From positions 248,001 through 312,000 of the forward strand of contig CAWFEX010000013.1 in the NCBI GenBank assembly GCA_963814955.1: 64,000 bases of DNA, given 5' to 3'. The first letter of the stretch is position 1. Each line of letters begins with the position of its first letter. Position numbers and translations under genes: made by a program. Below the pieces are notes generated by a model. The model worked only from the letters and a program-made list of their open reading frames with translations, was not told where the DNA came from and did not search any database. The DNA is from DATCJA01 sp963814955. GTDB taxonomy: Bacteria > Acidobacteriota > Vicinamibacteria > Vicinamibacterales > UBA2999. Shown piece by piece: positions 42,982 to 52,641 of this stretch.

Positions 42982-45024
42982 ATGGCAGAACGTGCACGTT
43001 CGATTTCGATCTGGGATCCGACCATCGTGAGCCCGGCGGTAGCGGACTCGTTCCGCAAGCTGGATCCGCGAGTTCAAATCAAGAACCCGGTCATGTTCAT
43101 CGTGGAGGTCGGCAGCCTGCTGACGACGATCGTGTGGCTCCAGGAGCTCGCCGCAGGCGGCGGGAACCCGCTGTTCACCGGGCAGGTCGCCTTCTGGCTC
43201 TGGTTTACCGTGCTCTTCGCAAACTTTGCGGAGGCGATGGCCGAGGGGCGCGGCAAGGCGCAGGCGGCCACGCTGCGCAAGGCGAAGACCGAGACGACCG
43301 CCGTCCGCGTTCTTCCCGGCGGTACGCGCGAAACAGTCAACGCCGGCACTCTGCGCGCGAACGACGTCGTCCGCGTGGAGGCGGGACAGATGATCCCGGG
43401 CGACGGCGAGATCATAGAAGGTGTCGCAAGCGTCGATGAATCGGCCATCACCGGCGAGTCCGCGCCGGTCATCCGCGAGGCAGGCGGAGATCGCTCCGCG
43501 GTGACCGGCGGCACCAAGGTGCTGTCGGACTGGATCGTTGTGAAAATCACGTCGAATCCGGGCGAAACGTTTCTCGATCGAATGATCGCCCTGGTTGAGG
43601 GCGCCGTCCGGCAAAAGACGCCGAACGAGATTGCGCTGAACATCTTGTTGGCGGTCCTGACGCTGGTCTTTCTGCTCGTCGTTGTCACGCTCGAGCCGTT
43701 TGCCAACTACGCCGGTGCCTCGATTCCGATTCCGGTACTGACCGCGCTGCTGGTCTGCCTCATTCCGACGACGATTGGCGCGCTGATTTCGGCCATAGGG
43801 ATCGCAGGGATGGATCGGCTCGTGCAGCAGAACGTTTTGGCGATGTCGGGGCGCGCAGTGGAGGCAGCCGGCGACGTCGATACCTTGCTGCTCGACAAGA
43901 CCGGGACCATCACCCTCGGCAACAGGCAGGCGGCCAACCTCCATCCCGCGCCCGGCATCAGCGACGCCACGCTCGCGGACGCCGCGCAGCTCGCCTCGCT
44001 GGCCGACGAGACGCCGGAGGGACGTTCGATCGTCGTGCTGGCAAAGGAAAAGTACGGCTTGCGAGGTCGCGAACTGGCCGCTCACGAAGCAACGTTCGTG
44101 GCGTTCACGGCACACACGCGCATGTCCGGCATCGACTTCAACGGGCGCTCGATCCGGAAAGGCGCGGTCGACGCCATCGAGCGACTGGTCCAGCAGCACG
44201 GAAATACGCTGCCCGCGGAGCTGCGCAGCCAGGTCGATCGCATCGCCCGCGACGGTGGAACGCCGCTGGCCGTGGCAGAAAGCGGCCGGGCGCTCGGCGT
44301 CATCCACCTCAAGGACATCGTGAAAGGCGGAATCCGCGACCGGTTCGCGCACCTGCGCGCGATGGGGATCAAGACGGTCATGATTACCGGTGACAACCCG
44401 CTGACCGCCGCCGCCATAGCCGCCGAAGCGGGCGTAGACGACTTCATGGCCGAAGCGACGCCCGAGGAGAAGCTCACACTGATCCGCTCCGAGCAGGCGG
44501 GGGGACGCATGGTGGCGATGACCGGCGACGGCACCAACGATGCGCCGGCGCTCGCTCAGGCCGATGTGGGCGTGGCCATGAACACCGGGACGATGGCGGC
44601 GAAGGAAGCCGGCAACATGGTCGACCTCGATTCGAACCCGACAAAGCTGATCGAGATCGTCGAGATCGGCAAGCAATTGCTGATGACACGCGGCGCCCTG
44701 ACGACCTTTTCGATTGCCAATGACGTGGCCAAGTACTTCGCGATCATTCCGGCGATGTTCGTACTCGCGTTCCCACAGCTGGGTGTGCTCAACGTCATGC
44801 ACCTGGCGACACCACAGTCGGCGATTCTCTCCGCGGTCATCTTCAACGCCGTGATCATCCTCGCGCTGATTCCGCTGGCGCTCAGGGGGATCACCTACAA
44901 ACCGCTTGGAGCCGCCGCAATTCTGCGGCGCAATCTGCTGATCTACGGCGTCGGTGGGGTCATCCTGCCGTTCATCGGCATCAAGGCGATCGACGTCGTA
45001 CTCGCAGCCCTTGGTCTGGCGTGA
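42982..45024 (+). CDS. kdpB: Potassium-transporting ATPase subunit B
   Basis: A 680-residue P-type ATPase catalytic subunit. It has the actuator TGES loop (AITGESAPV), the phosphorylation site DKTGTITLGNRQA, nucleotide-binding KGAVDAIE region and the hinge GDGTNDAPALAQADVG, with seven predicted membrane helices. ATP hydrolysis here drives potassium through KdpA. The frame is intact, unlike kdpA before it. The start lies three bases after the kdpC stop. It ends seven bases before the convergent kdpE gene. Confidence 0.97.
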   Translation: MAERARSISIWDPTIVSPAVADSFRKLDPRVQIKNPVMFIVEVGSLLTTIVWLQELAAGGGNPLFTGQVAFWLWFTVLFANFAEAMAEGRGKAQAATLRKAKTETTAVRVLPGGTRETVNAGTLRANDVVRVEAGQMIPGDGEIIEGVASVDESAITGESAPVIREAGGDRSAVTGGTKVLSDWIVVKITSNPGETFLDRMIALVEGAVRQKTPNEIALNILLAVLTLVFLLVVVTLEPFANYAGASIPIPVLTALLVCLIPTTIGALISAIGIAGMDRLVQQNVLAMSGRAVEAAGDVDTLLLDKTGTITLGNRQAANLHPAPGISDATLADAAQLASLADETPEGRSIVVLAKEKYGLRGRELAAHEATFVAFTAHTRMSGIDFNGRSIRKGAVDAIERLVQQHGNTLPAELRSQVDRIARDGGTPLAVAESGRALGVIHLKDIVKGGIRDRFAHLRAMGIKTVMITGDNPLTAAAIAAEAGVDDFMAEATPEEKLTLIRSEQAGGRMVAMTGDGTNDAPALAQADVGVAMNTGTMAAKEAGNMVDLDSNPTKLIEIVEIGKQLLMTRGALTTFSIANDVAKYFAIIPAMFVLAFPQLGVLNVMHLATPQSAILSAVIFNAVIILALIPLALRGITYKPLGAAAILRRNLLIYGVGGVILPFIGIKAIDVVLAALGLA

Positions 45025-45031
45025 ACCGGCG

Positions 45032-45712
45032 TCACAGATCCGCGAAGCGATATCCCACCCACGGTTCGGTCATGATGTATTTGGGCGCCGCGGGATCCTG
45101 CTCGATCTTCTTCCGCAGCGAACGGATCAGCACGCGCAGGTGCTCGGGCTGGTCGGCTGCGTGAGGGCCCCAGATCGCCTTCAGTACGGCGCGATGCGTC
45201 AGCACGCGGCCGGGATGCTGTGCGAGATACGTGAGCAGCTCGAATTCCTTCGGTGTCAGCCGCACCTCTTCGCCGTTCCGGAGCACCCGAAATCGTTCAC
45301 GATCGATGACAAGGTCGCCTCGTACGATCGGCTCGGACGTCGGTGGACTCTCCACCCGCCTGAGCCCAGCACGGATACGCGCGAGGAGCTCCTCGGCGCC
45401 GAACGGCTTCGTCACGTAGTCGTCTGCCCCTGCATCCAACGCGCGTACCTTGTCGCCTTCGGCGCCGCGCGCGGAGAGCACCAGGATGGGCACGTTCGAC
45501 AGTTGTCGTACGCGAACGCACAGCTCGACGCCGTCGATATCCGGCAGGCCCAGGTCGAGCACGACCAGGTCCGGCCTATCGCGATCCACCGCCTCCAATG
45601 CCGCGCGACCAGTCATCGCGGAGAAGACGTCATAGCCCTGCGCGCGCAAAAGCGGCGCCACCGTGCCGATGATGTTCGGCTCGTCGTCAACGATCAGGAT
45701 GCGCGAGCCCAT
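45032..45712 (-). CDS. kdpE: KdpE response regulator
   Basis: A 226-residue OmpR-type regulator. Receiver domain: ILIVDDEPNI, phosphoacceptor Asp in VVLDLGLPDIDG, LSARG, and KPFGAEELLARI. The winged-helix DNA-binding domain includes RLTPKEFELLTYLAQHPGRV, then AIWGPHAADQPEHLRVLIRSLRKKIE and VGYRF. It should activate the kdp operon on phosphorylation by the KdpD kinase encoded two bases upstream, and may bind the repeats at 40127 and 47288. Confidence 0.93.
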   Translation of the reverse strand: MGSRILIVDDEPNIIGTVAPLLRAQGYDVFSAMTGRAALEAVDRDRPDLVVLDLGLPDIDGVELCVRVRQLSNVPILVLSARGAEGDKVRALDAGADDYVTKPFGAEELLARIRAGLRRVESPPTSEPIVRGDLVIDRERFRVLRNGEEVRLTPKEFELLTYLAQHPGRVLTHRAVLKAIWGPHAADQPEHLRVLIRSLRKKIEQDPAAPKYIMTEPWVGYRFADL

Positions 45713-45714
45713 GC

Positions 45715-47234
45715 TTACGAGATCGCCGTCGGCACGCGGACCGATCCGGGCACGACGATGGAAAACCTCGCGCCCGCGTGCGCGACGTTTTCGGCCCAGA
45801 TCCGGCCACCTGCCGCCGACAGCAGCCCGCGCGTAATCGAGAGGCCCATTCCGGTTCCAAATGTTGTCTGACGGGCGGTACGGCCACGATAAAAACGTTC
45901 GAACAGGTGGTCGAGCTCACCGGGATCCAGACCGGGTCCCTGGTCGGTGATCGCAACATGCAGACCGTCAGGCTCGACACGCGCCTGCACGAGAATCTCC
46001 TTGTCCTTTGGCGAGTAGTGTGCGGCGTTTTCGATGACGTGAGACAGCGCAACCGACGATCAAACGTGGATCGATCTCGACCTCCATGTCGGAGTCCGCA
46101 TCCACGCGCAGCGCGTGCCCCTCGACGTGCATGCCTGACGTGGGCGACGGCAGCATCTACAACGTCGGCCGCCGTGACCCACTGCCGCTCGATGCGGATC
46201 GCCTCCGCATCGATGCGCGCCATGTCGAGGATGTCCTGAAACAGGCGAGTGAGGCGGTCGAGCTCCACGATGGCGGTGTCCGCCTGCACATGCCGGTCAT
46301 TCGTGGGCAGATCGCTGCGCAGGTTCTCCACGGCGACTCGTATCGCCGTCAGTGGTGTTCGCAGATCATGGCTGAGCGCCGCGAGCAGCGTGCCCGCCAG
46401 GTCCGCCTTCTGCCGCACAAGCGCGGCGGCGTCACGTTCCGCCAGGAACTGCGCCCGTTCGATGGCAATGGCGACGACGCCGGCGACGGCGTCGAGCGTG
46501 CCGATGTCGAGCGCCGGGGACGCCGCTACCAGAAGCCCAACGGCTTTCGTACCGTGTCGGAGCGGGACGATGAACGACTCGTTGCGTTCGCCGGCCCGGA
46601 CGTGGCCTCCGTACGCACGTTGTCGGGCATCGAACTCCAGGGTGCCGCGCGCCTTCGCCAGCGCCGTGTTGAGGGCGCTCACATCGACGGAAGATCGTCG
46701 CTTCCGCCCTGGTAGATGCGCCAGCCGTGCTCGTCGGGAAGGCAGACCGCCACTCTGGCGAGCTCGAAGCGGCGCGCGACGTAGCGGGCCAGCACCTCGA
46801 TCGCGCCGGCGGTCTCGGTGGTCAGCAGCACGTCACGGGTCAGGTCGAACAGACGCGTCACTTCATTGCGGCGCGCGATCGCGTCTGCGCGCGCGATCCT
46901 GCGCCGCCGCGGACAGATTGCTGGCGATGACCGCCACCACGAGGAAGGCGAACAGCGCAATCCAGTTCTGCGGATCGGCGATCGTGAATGTGCCGACCGG
47001 AGGCAGGAAGAAGAAGTTGAGCGTCAACATGGCCAGGATCGACACAATGATCGCCACTCTCAGCCGCGCGAGCGTCGCGGCGCCCAGCGCCACCAGAAGA
47101 AGCACCAGGGCAGCCGTTGTCGGGCTGACATCAGGCAACGCCCGGAGCGCCGACCGTGACGGCTGCGATAGCGCCAAGGCTGCACAGCGAAGACGAGGAT
47201 GTCGCGCACGCCAGGGTTTGCGGCCCGTCATCAC
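45715..47234 (-). pseudogene. kdpD: KdpD kinase half, broken into five frames
   Basis: A sensor kinase equal to the C-terminal half of KdpD. Reading from 47234 leftward: DUF4118 membrane region (LARLRVAIIVSILAML, LNFFFLPPVGTFTIADPQNW), GAF-like region (ARRNEVTRLFDLTRDVLL), HisKA (LLAALSHDLRTPLTAIRVAV), then HATPase (HVIENAAHYSPKDKE, ITDQGPGLDPGE, GTGMGLSI). Four frame breaks separate them, at about 46890, 46687, 46127 and 46052; three need removal of one base and one needs addition. All functional motifs survive. Without the breaks it would be an intact kinase of about 505 residues, lacking the KdpD/USP part encoded at 38938. Confidence 0.85.
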
Positions 47235-47287
47235 CTGAATGGAGATTCTGCCACTTTGAATGAGGCCTTCGGCAGTCGGGTCAATTT

Positions 47288-47315
47288 CTTATGGACTCTT
47301 TACGCCTTTCTTACG
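47288..47315. promoter_or_regulatory. KdpE-box-like triple direct repeat
   Basis: CTTATG-N5-TTTACG-N5-CTTACG, three units at an exact 11-base period, in the 116-base gap between the divergent kdpD kinase gene and the small membrane gene at 47351. Units and spacing match the array at 40127-40154; both share TTTA-C/T-GCCTTT. It could allow KdpE to control its own operon and the neighbouring gene. Confidence 0.55.
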
Positions 47316-47350
47316 TGCACTGGCGCTAACGTGGTGCTCGGAGAACGGGG

Positions 47351-47687
47351 ATGCAGGTCGTTACATCGTTCCATGCGTCTGCGGTCGAGCCCGACCAGCT
47401 CAGCGCCATCATGGCCGATTACATGGCGCTCGAACGCGCTCGAGCTATCGCAGGCTGTTCGTCGCGCGGTTCGGTCTGCTGGCGCTCTCATTGCCGTTGC
47501 CGGCGCCGGTCTGCATTGGCTTGCCGCGCTGCCGACCTGGTTGGGCGTAGGACTCTGTCTCGCCGCTCCGGCCTGGGCATGGTTCGTCGAACTGAGGTGC
47601 GACTGGCGGCTCGCGCGCCGGCTGGACGAGGTTCCCGAACGTGCAGCCGTATCTGGTGCTGTCACCTCTCGAGCACGAAAGTCATAA
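47351..47687 (+). pseudogene. Small two-helix membrane protein, two frame breaks
   Basis: Joined across two one-base deletions (about 47436 and 47488), this encodes a protein of about 112 residues: MQVVTSFHASAVEPDQLSAI, a basic RRSSYRRLF turn, hydrophobic VARFGLLALSL and VAGAGLHWLAALPTWLGVGL, then a charged tail ending TSRARKS. I do not recognise the family. The three frames have no competing product and the joined hydropathy is coherent, but the reconstruction is inference. It lies between the KdpE-like repeats and the riboswitch ahead of kup. Confidence 0.45.
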
Positions 47688-47726
47688 AAAGTTCATAAGT
47701 ACGCCGCGTCGTATCGAAAGGAGACG

Positions 47727-47885
47727 ACCGCGTTCCTCGCATAATGGGGACGTAGCCAAATTCGCTCACGAGCGAAGCGGGGGAACCATCGGAAGTCCCG
47801 GTTGTGGCTTCCAGGGGGCGCGTCCGGCATTGAGCCCGGTAGAGGACTCCAACCTCGAGCCCGTCAGCTAACCCCGTCGGCAATT
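47727..47885 (+). ncRNA. Cyclic di-AMP riboswitch (ydaO/yuaA type)
   Basis: The leader of kup contains GCGGGGGAACCATC (47777-47790) and the conserved 3' segment CCGTCAGCTAACCCCGTCGG (47861-47880), both hallmarks of ydaO-type riboswitches, within a structured GC-rich stretch of normal length for the class. It ends just before the GGAGG and GTG of kup. These riboswitches bind cyclic di-AMP and usually turn off potassium importers and wall enzymes, which fits the gene that follows. Exact ends are approximate. Confidence 0.85.
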
Positions 47886-47894
47886 GGAGGTTTC

Positions 47895-49827
47895 GTGTCC
47901 GTTTCGTCCGCTGCCTCGCGAGTCGACGCCCCGACGCCAGCGCGTGATACACCGCGCCGGCTGCTTCCCCTGACACTCACCGCGCTCGGCGTGGTTTACG
48001 GCGACATCGGTACCAGCCCGTTGTACGCCATGCGCGAATGCTTCTTCGGGTCACACTCGGTACCGCCCACGCACGACAACGTGCTGGGCGTGCTTTCACT
48101 GATCATCTACTCACTGATGCTCGTCATTTCGATCAAGTACGTCGCGTTGGTCATGCGTGCGGATAACCACGGCGAAGGGGGCGTGCTCGCGTTGACCGCG
48201 TTGGTCCCAGGCCGGAGCGGCGCAACCGGCGGGCCCACGCGGCTGGCTGTCGGGCGACCAATACTGATTGGACTCGGCATTTTCGGAACCGCGTTGCTGT
48301 ATGGCGACGGCATGATCACGCCCGCCATTTCCGTGCTCGGCGCGATAGAGGGGGTGGAAGTGGCCACGCCTCTATTTCGGCCCTACGTGGTGCCTGTCAC
48401 GGTCGCGATTCTGGTCGCGCTCTTTGTGATTCAGAAGTACGGCACTCATCGCGTGGGAGGACTGTTCGGTCCCGTCATGATCATCTGGTTCGTCGTCATC
48501 GCTGCGCTTGGCGTCGTCTGGATCGTGCGTGCGCCAGCGGTGCTCGGTGCGTTCGATCCTCGACACGGCTTCGACTTCTTCCGCGACAACGGCATTACAG
48601 GTTTTGCCGTGCTTGGCGCAGTCTTCCTGGTTGTCACGGGTGGCGAAGCGCTTTACGCCGACATGGGGCATTTTGGAAGGTATCCCATTCGTGTGGCGTG
48701 GTTTGCGCTTGTGCTCCCTGCTTTGGTGCTGAATTACCTCGGCCAGGGAGCGTTGCTCCTGACTCGATGCGAGCGTCGAGCATCCTTTTTTCCTGCTCGC
48801 ACCATCGTGGGCGCTGCTGCCGCTCGTGGGACTCGCAACGGCCGCCGCGATTATCGCATCGCAGGCGCTGATTTCCGGCTCGTTTTCCATTACCCGTCAG
48901 GCGATCCAGCTTGGGCTCGCGCCCCGGCTCGAAGTGGAGCACACGTCGGCTCATGAAATGGGCCAGATCTACGTGCCTCAGGTGAATTGGGCGTTGATGT
49001 TCTCGACCGTGCTCATCGTGATTGGGTTCGGTTCGTCCGGTGCGTTGGCGGCAGCGTACGGCATTGCGGTGACGCTGACCATGATCATTACGGTGTTGCT
49101 GCTGTACGTGATCATGACGCAGCGCTGGCGGTGGCCCAAGCCGGCGGCCCTGGCGGTGGTGATTTTCTTTCTGACCATCGACCTCGCATTCTTCGGCGCG
49201 AACGCGCTGAAGATTCTCCAGGGCGGGTGGGTGACGCTTGTGGTTGCACTGGTGCTGTTTACGCTCATGACGACCTGGAAGACCGGCCGTCGGCTACTGG
49301 CCGAACGGCTGACAGCGCGCGCGCTTCCTCTCGACGAGTTCCTCGCGACTGTGGCTGCCGTCCAGCCGGTGCGCGTGCCTGGGACGGCGGTGTTCATGAC
49401 GGCACAGCCCACGGGAACGCCGCCGGCACTCACACACAATCTCCGGTACAACAAGGTTCTTCACGAGCATGTCGTCGTGCTCACGGTGACGACGGCGCAG
49501 AGACCGCATGTATCCGCCGAGGATCGCGTTTCGGTCGAGCCGCTCGGCTACGATCTGTTCAACGTGCGCGTGCAGTACGGATTCATGGAGGATCCCGATG
49601 TTCCGGCAGCGCTCCTGCAGGCGCGCGAGCAGGGCCTGATCCTCGATTCTGATGATCTGACGTACTTCCTGGGGCGCGAGACCATCATCGTGACGCGTCG
49701 AAAAGGGATGGCCATCTGGCGCGAGAAGCTGTTCGTCCTCATGGCTCGCAACGCGATTCGCGCGACGGCGTTCTTTCGTCTGCCGCCCGAGCGTGTCGTC
49801 GAACTGGGTGTGCAGGTGGAAATGTAA
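47895..49827 (+). pseudogene. kup: Kup-family potassium uptake protein, one-base frameshift
   Basis: A low-affinity potassium/proton symporter of about 643 residues. Family motifs are GVVYGDIGTSPLYA, GEGGVLALTAL, GTALLYGDGMITPAISVLGA, FRDNGITGFAVLGAVFLVVTGGEALYADMGHFG, SGSFSITRQAIQLG and YVPQVNWALM. One extra C at about 48765 breaks the frame after GALLLT; the rest continues as DASVEHPFFLLAP in the next frame. The start is GTG with GGAGG five bases upstream, directly behind a c-di-AMP riboswitch. Conservation on both sides suggests a working gene and a sequence error or recent mutation. Confidence 0.9.
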
Positions 49828-49834
49828 GGACGGC

Positions 49835-50578
49835 CTACTCCCAGTAATCCCTCAGTTCGCTCAATCCTCCGATGATGAGATCCGGAGAAACAGCGGAAGA
49901 GGCCGGCAGGCCTGCGCCGGCCGCATCGACCCAGATGCCGGTCATCCCCATCTTTTGTGGCTGTCCGACATCCCATTCCAGATTGTCGCCAACCATCCAG
50001 GTCTCGGGCGGAGACGCAGCCAGCTCGTTGAGCGCCAAGCGGTAGATTCGCTCGTCCGGTTTTCCGAACCCCAGCTCTCCTTCGACGAGAATCAGGTCGA
50101 ACAACGGCTCCAACTGGAACCGCACGATCTTCTGACGCTGAACCTCGGCCGCGCCGTTGGTGAGCAGCGCGAGTCGGCACCCGCTCTCGCGCAGCCACTT
50201 CAGTGTTTCAACGGCGCCCGGGAAAAGAGCAGTGCGCTCGTCGCGGCAACGGTCGTATCGCTCGGCGATTCGTTCGACCAGTGCGTCATCGTCAGTTCCA
50301 ATGGCGGCGAGCGCCATCTTCGTGATCTGCCGCCGGGCCGCGGCCAGGTCCAGGCGACCCTGTCGGTGCCGTGCCGGGTCCGACCAGAACCATTCGCGAA
50401 GCCTGAGGATCTCAGCCAGAACCGTTTGCGGATCCACGTGGGGCGCGCATGTTTCGCAGGCGACGTCCCAGCAGTCCACGACCGCACTGCCGTCCACGAT
50501 GGTGTCATCCAGGTCGACCAGAACAGCACGCGGCCGCTGGCGGATCGCAGCCGTACCCGGGGCAGAAGGCGCGCTCAC
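49835..50578 (-). CDS. HAD-family phosphatase
   Basis: A 247-residue HAD hydrolase: nucleophile motif I VLVDLDDTIVDGSA, motif II LLTNGA, motif III Lys in GFGKPDERIY and motif IV VGDNLEWDVG. The helical C1 cap marks subfamily I, like YjjG and YigB. Related HAD enzymes dephosphorylate nucleotides or the riboflavin intermediate 5-amino-6-ribitylamino-uracil phosphate. It diverges from the RibD-type reductase by 80 bases, so that last role is attractive but inferred from context only. Confidence 0.88.
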   Translation of the reverse strand: MSAPSAPGTAAIRQRPRAVLVDLDDTIVDGSAVVDCWDVACETCAPHVDPQTVLAEILRLREWFWSDPARHRQGRLDLAAARRQITKMALAAIGTDDDALVERIAERYDRCRDERTALFPGAVETLKWLRESGCRLALLTNGAAEVQRQKIVRFQLEPLFDLILVEGELGFGKPDERIYRLALNELAASPPETWMVGDNLEWDVGQPQKMGMTGIWVDAAGAGLPASSAVSPDLIIGGLSELRDYWE

Positions 50579-50658
50579 GACGTAACATTAGACTCGTTTT
50601 CGCTGACCACCTTGAATCCTTGGCATTCGGCAAAGTCCGTGGCAAAGTGACGGGTCAC

Positions 50659-51633
50659 ATGTCTTCCGAGAGCGCCTCCGTACTGCAACGCGCATCAGCC
50701 GTCGATTCTGCCTGGAGCCTGCTTCGAGCCGCGCGCCAATTGGCCGACGGGCTCGAGAGGAGCGGGCGATTCGAGCTGTTCGGAGACGCCGAACCCGATG
50801 GTTTGCGGCCGTTGACGCCCGGCAGCTCCGGTGGAGTGCTTGCGTGGCAGCCAGGCGAAGGGTGGGAATCGCGTCTCCCGGCGGACGATCCGCGATCAGA
50901 TCTGCTGAATTTATACCTCCCCATCTGCAGCGCTACGTCCGCGCGTCCGCTTACGGTGGGCCACCTCGGGCAAAGCCTCGATGGATTCATTGCAACGCCA
51001 TCGGGCGACTCGCAGACCGTCACCGGCGGCGACAACATCGTCCACCTGCATCGGATGCGCGCGTTGTGTGACGCGGTGGTCGTCGGCGCGGGTACTGTCG
51101 CAGCCGACGATCCGCAGCTCACCACACGCCACGTGCCGGGACCGCACCCGCTCCGCGTCATCTTCGATCCCGGACGCAGGCTGACGCCGACATTTCGACT
51201 GTTCACGGATCGCACCGCTCCCGTGCTGTACATCTGCACGCGATCCCGGATTTCAGCGGGTGAGAGCCATGTCGGTAGCGCGGTGATCGCCGCGATCGAG
51301 GGCGGGGAACCGGGAGAAGAAGCGGCGCAGGTGTTGCATCTTCTGCGTGCGCGCGGATGCGTGCGAGTGTTTGTCGAGGGAGGCGGGGTTACCGTATCGC
51401 GATTCCTCGAAGCCAATCTTCTCGATCGCTTGCAGATTGCTATCGCGCCGATACTGATTGGTGAAGGGCGTCCAGCGGTTCGGCTCACGCCGCAGGTTCG
51501 CTTGCGTGACTGCCGCCGGCCGAGTTACCGGGTGTTCCGCATGGGCGGTGACGTGTTGTTCGACTGCGACTTGAGCGTCCAGGCTGACAACGCTCACAAT
51601 GGTGTTCCCGGGATGGTTAATCGAGTCATCTAG
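50659..51633 (+). CDS. RibD C-terminal-type pyrimidine reductase
   Basis: A 324-residue protein. About 97 N-terminal residues are unassigned; the rest (about 98-310) is a RibD_C/dihydrofolate-reductase-like domain: VGHLGQSLDGFIATPSGDS, RMRALCDAVVVGAGTVAADD, PQLTTRHVPGPHPLRVIFDP, VFVEGGGVTVSRFLE and PILIGEGRPAV. In riboflavin synthesis this domain reduces the ribosyl side chain with NADPH. No deaminase domain is present. With GTP cyclohydrolase II at 58926 and a HAD phosphatase at 49835 it could supply an undeaminated ribityl-pyrimidine. ATG 50659 is the best start by fit to domain. Confidence 0.85.
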   Translation: MSSESASVLQRASAVDSAWSLLRAARQLADGLERSGRFELFGDAEPDGLRPLTPGSSGGVLAWQPGEGWESRLPADDPRSDLLNLYLPICSATSARPLTVGHLGQSLDGFIATPSGDSQTVTGGDNIVHLHRMRALCDAVVVGAGTVAADDPQLTTRHVPGPHPLRVIFDPGRRLTPTFRLFTDRTAPVLYICTRSRISAGESHVGSAVIAAIEGGEPGEEAAQVLHLLRARGCVRVFVEGGGVTVSRFLEANLLDRLQIAIAPILIGEGRPAVRLTPQVRLRDCRRPSYRVFRMGGDVLFDCDLSVQADNAHNGVPGMVNRVI

Positions 51634-51685
51634 TGGTGACAGGTACTTCTTCAGCGTATACGGTCCACTAAGTACCTGGCGAATC

Positions 51686-52573
51686 ATGCGCAGGTTCAGC
51701 TTCGCGCTGGTCGTCATTCTGGTGGTCCTGGCGGGCACGTCAGGGCGGCGGGCCTCGTCTGCGCCGGAGCCGGTCACAACATTTCGTGTCGCCACGTTCA
51801 ACATTCATAAAGGTGCTCCCAGGCAGGGTGCCTATGACCTCGAGCGCACGATCGAGGGGATCCGGCACCTCGACGTGGACCTCGTCGGCATGCAGGAGGT
51901 GATGCGCAATCACCCCGGCTTCCGCTGCGACGACCAGGCCGCGCTGATGGCAGAGGGGCTGCGGCGGCGTACCGGACGTCCATGGACACATGTTCGTGCG
52001 AAGGCGTGGATCACGGAAGATCGCCAATGTATGGCCGAAGGTCGAGGATCAGACGCCGCCACCGAAGATCTTGCGTTTCTTTCGGCGAGCCCCGTTCTCG
52101 AATCGAGCTCGGTCCGCCTGTCAGAGGGACGGGTGGGATTGGCCGTGCGCGTCGCAGCGATGCCGCATCTGCCTGTCATCGTGACGCACCTGGCAGCGAA
52201 CCGCGAAAATCAACCCGATCGGATCCGTGAAATCGCGAGACTCCTGCCGTGGGCGCTGCGACAAGGTCCTGGCCTGCTGATCGGCGACTTCAACGCCCAG
52301 CCGGACTCCAGCGAGCTCGGTACGGTAATGGCGCAATATCGCGATGCGTGGGCCGAAGCCGCCGCACGTGGCCGGGTCGGCGGCGTCACCTCCGGATCGA
52401 CGCGGCCGGGCCGGCGAGTATCTCGCATCGACTACGTTTTCTATCAGCCGGGAATCGACGTCACGTTGGAGTCCGTGGACATCGTCGATTTTTCGACTTT
52501 GCCTGGATTCGGTGAAGTTTCGGACCATCACCCTGTGGTGGCGACGTTTCGTCGGAATCCTGCAGTCGACTAG
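51686..52573 (+). CDS. Endonuclease/exonuclease/phosphatase family protein
   Basis: A 295-residue exported EEP-fold protein. After a signal peptide (MRRFSFALVVILVVLAGTSG) come FNIHKGAP, LVGMQEV with the metal-binding Glu, VTHLAANRENQPDRI, LIGDFNAQPDS, SRIDYVFYQPG and SDHHPVVATF. Members of this superfamily cleave phosphodiesters in nucleic acids, lipids or nucleotides. It lies in the putative pteridine-like cluster, but similar proteins occur in many contexts, so membership is uncertain. Confidence 0.85.
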   Translation: MRRFSFALVVILVVLAGTSGRRASSAPEPVTTFRVATFNIHKGAPRQGAYDLERTIEGIRHLDVDLVGMQEVMRNHPGFRCDDQAALMAEGLRRRTGRPWTHVRAKAWITEDRQCMAEGRGSDAATEDLAFLSASPVLESSSVRLSEGRVGLAVRVAAMPHLPVIVTHLAANRENQPDRIREIARLLPWALRQGPGLLIGDFNAQPDSSELGTVMAQYRDAWAEAAARGRVGGVTSGSTRPGRRVSRIDYVFYQPGIDVTLESVDIVDFSTLPGFGEVSDHHPVVATFRRNPAVD

Positions 52574-52641
52574 ACCGCCTTCATTACCGTGGGCCGGGTC
52601 CTTGGACTCGGCGAATCAAGCGGGTCCGGAAGGACCCGCCC

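Noticed and set aside
42940..44802. A 620-codon open frame on the minus strand opposite kdpB
   Set aside because: Arginine- and histidine-rich translation with no family pattern; it is the antisense shadow of kdpB in high-G+C DNA.
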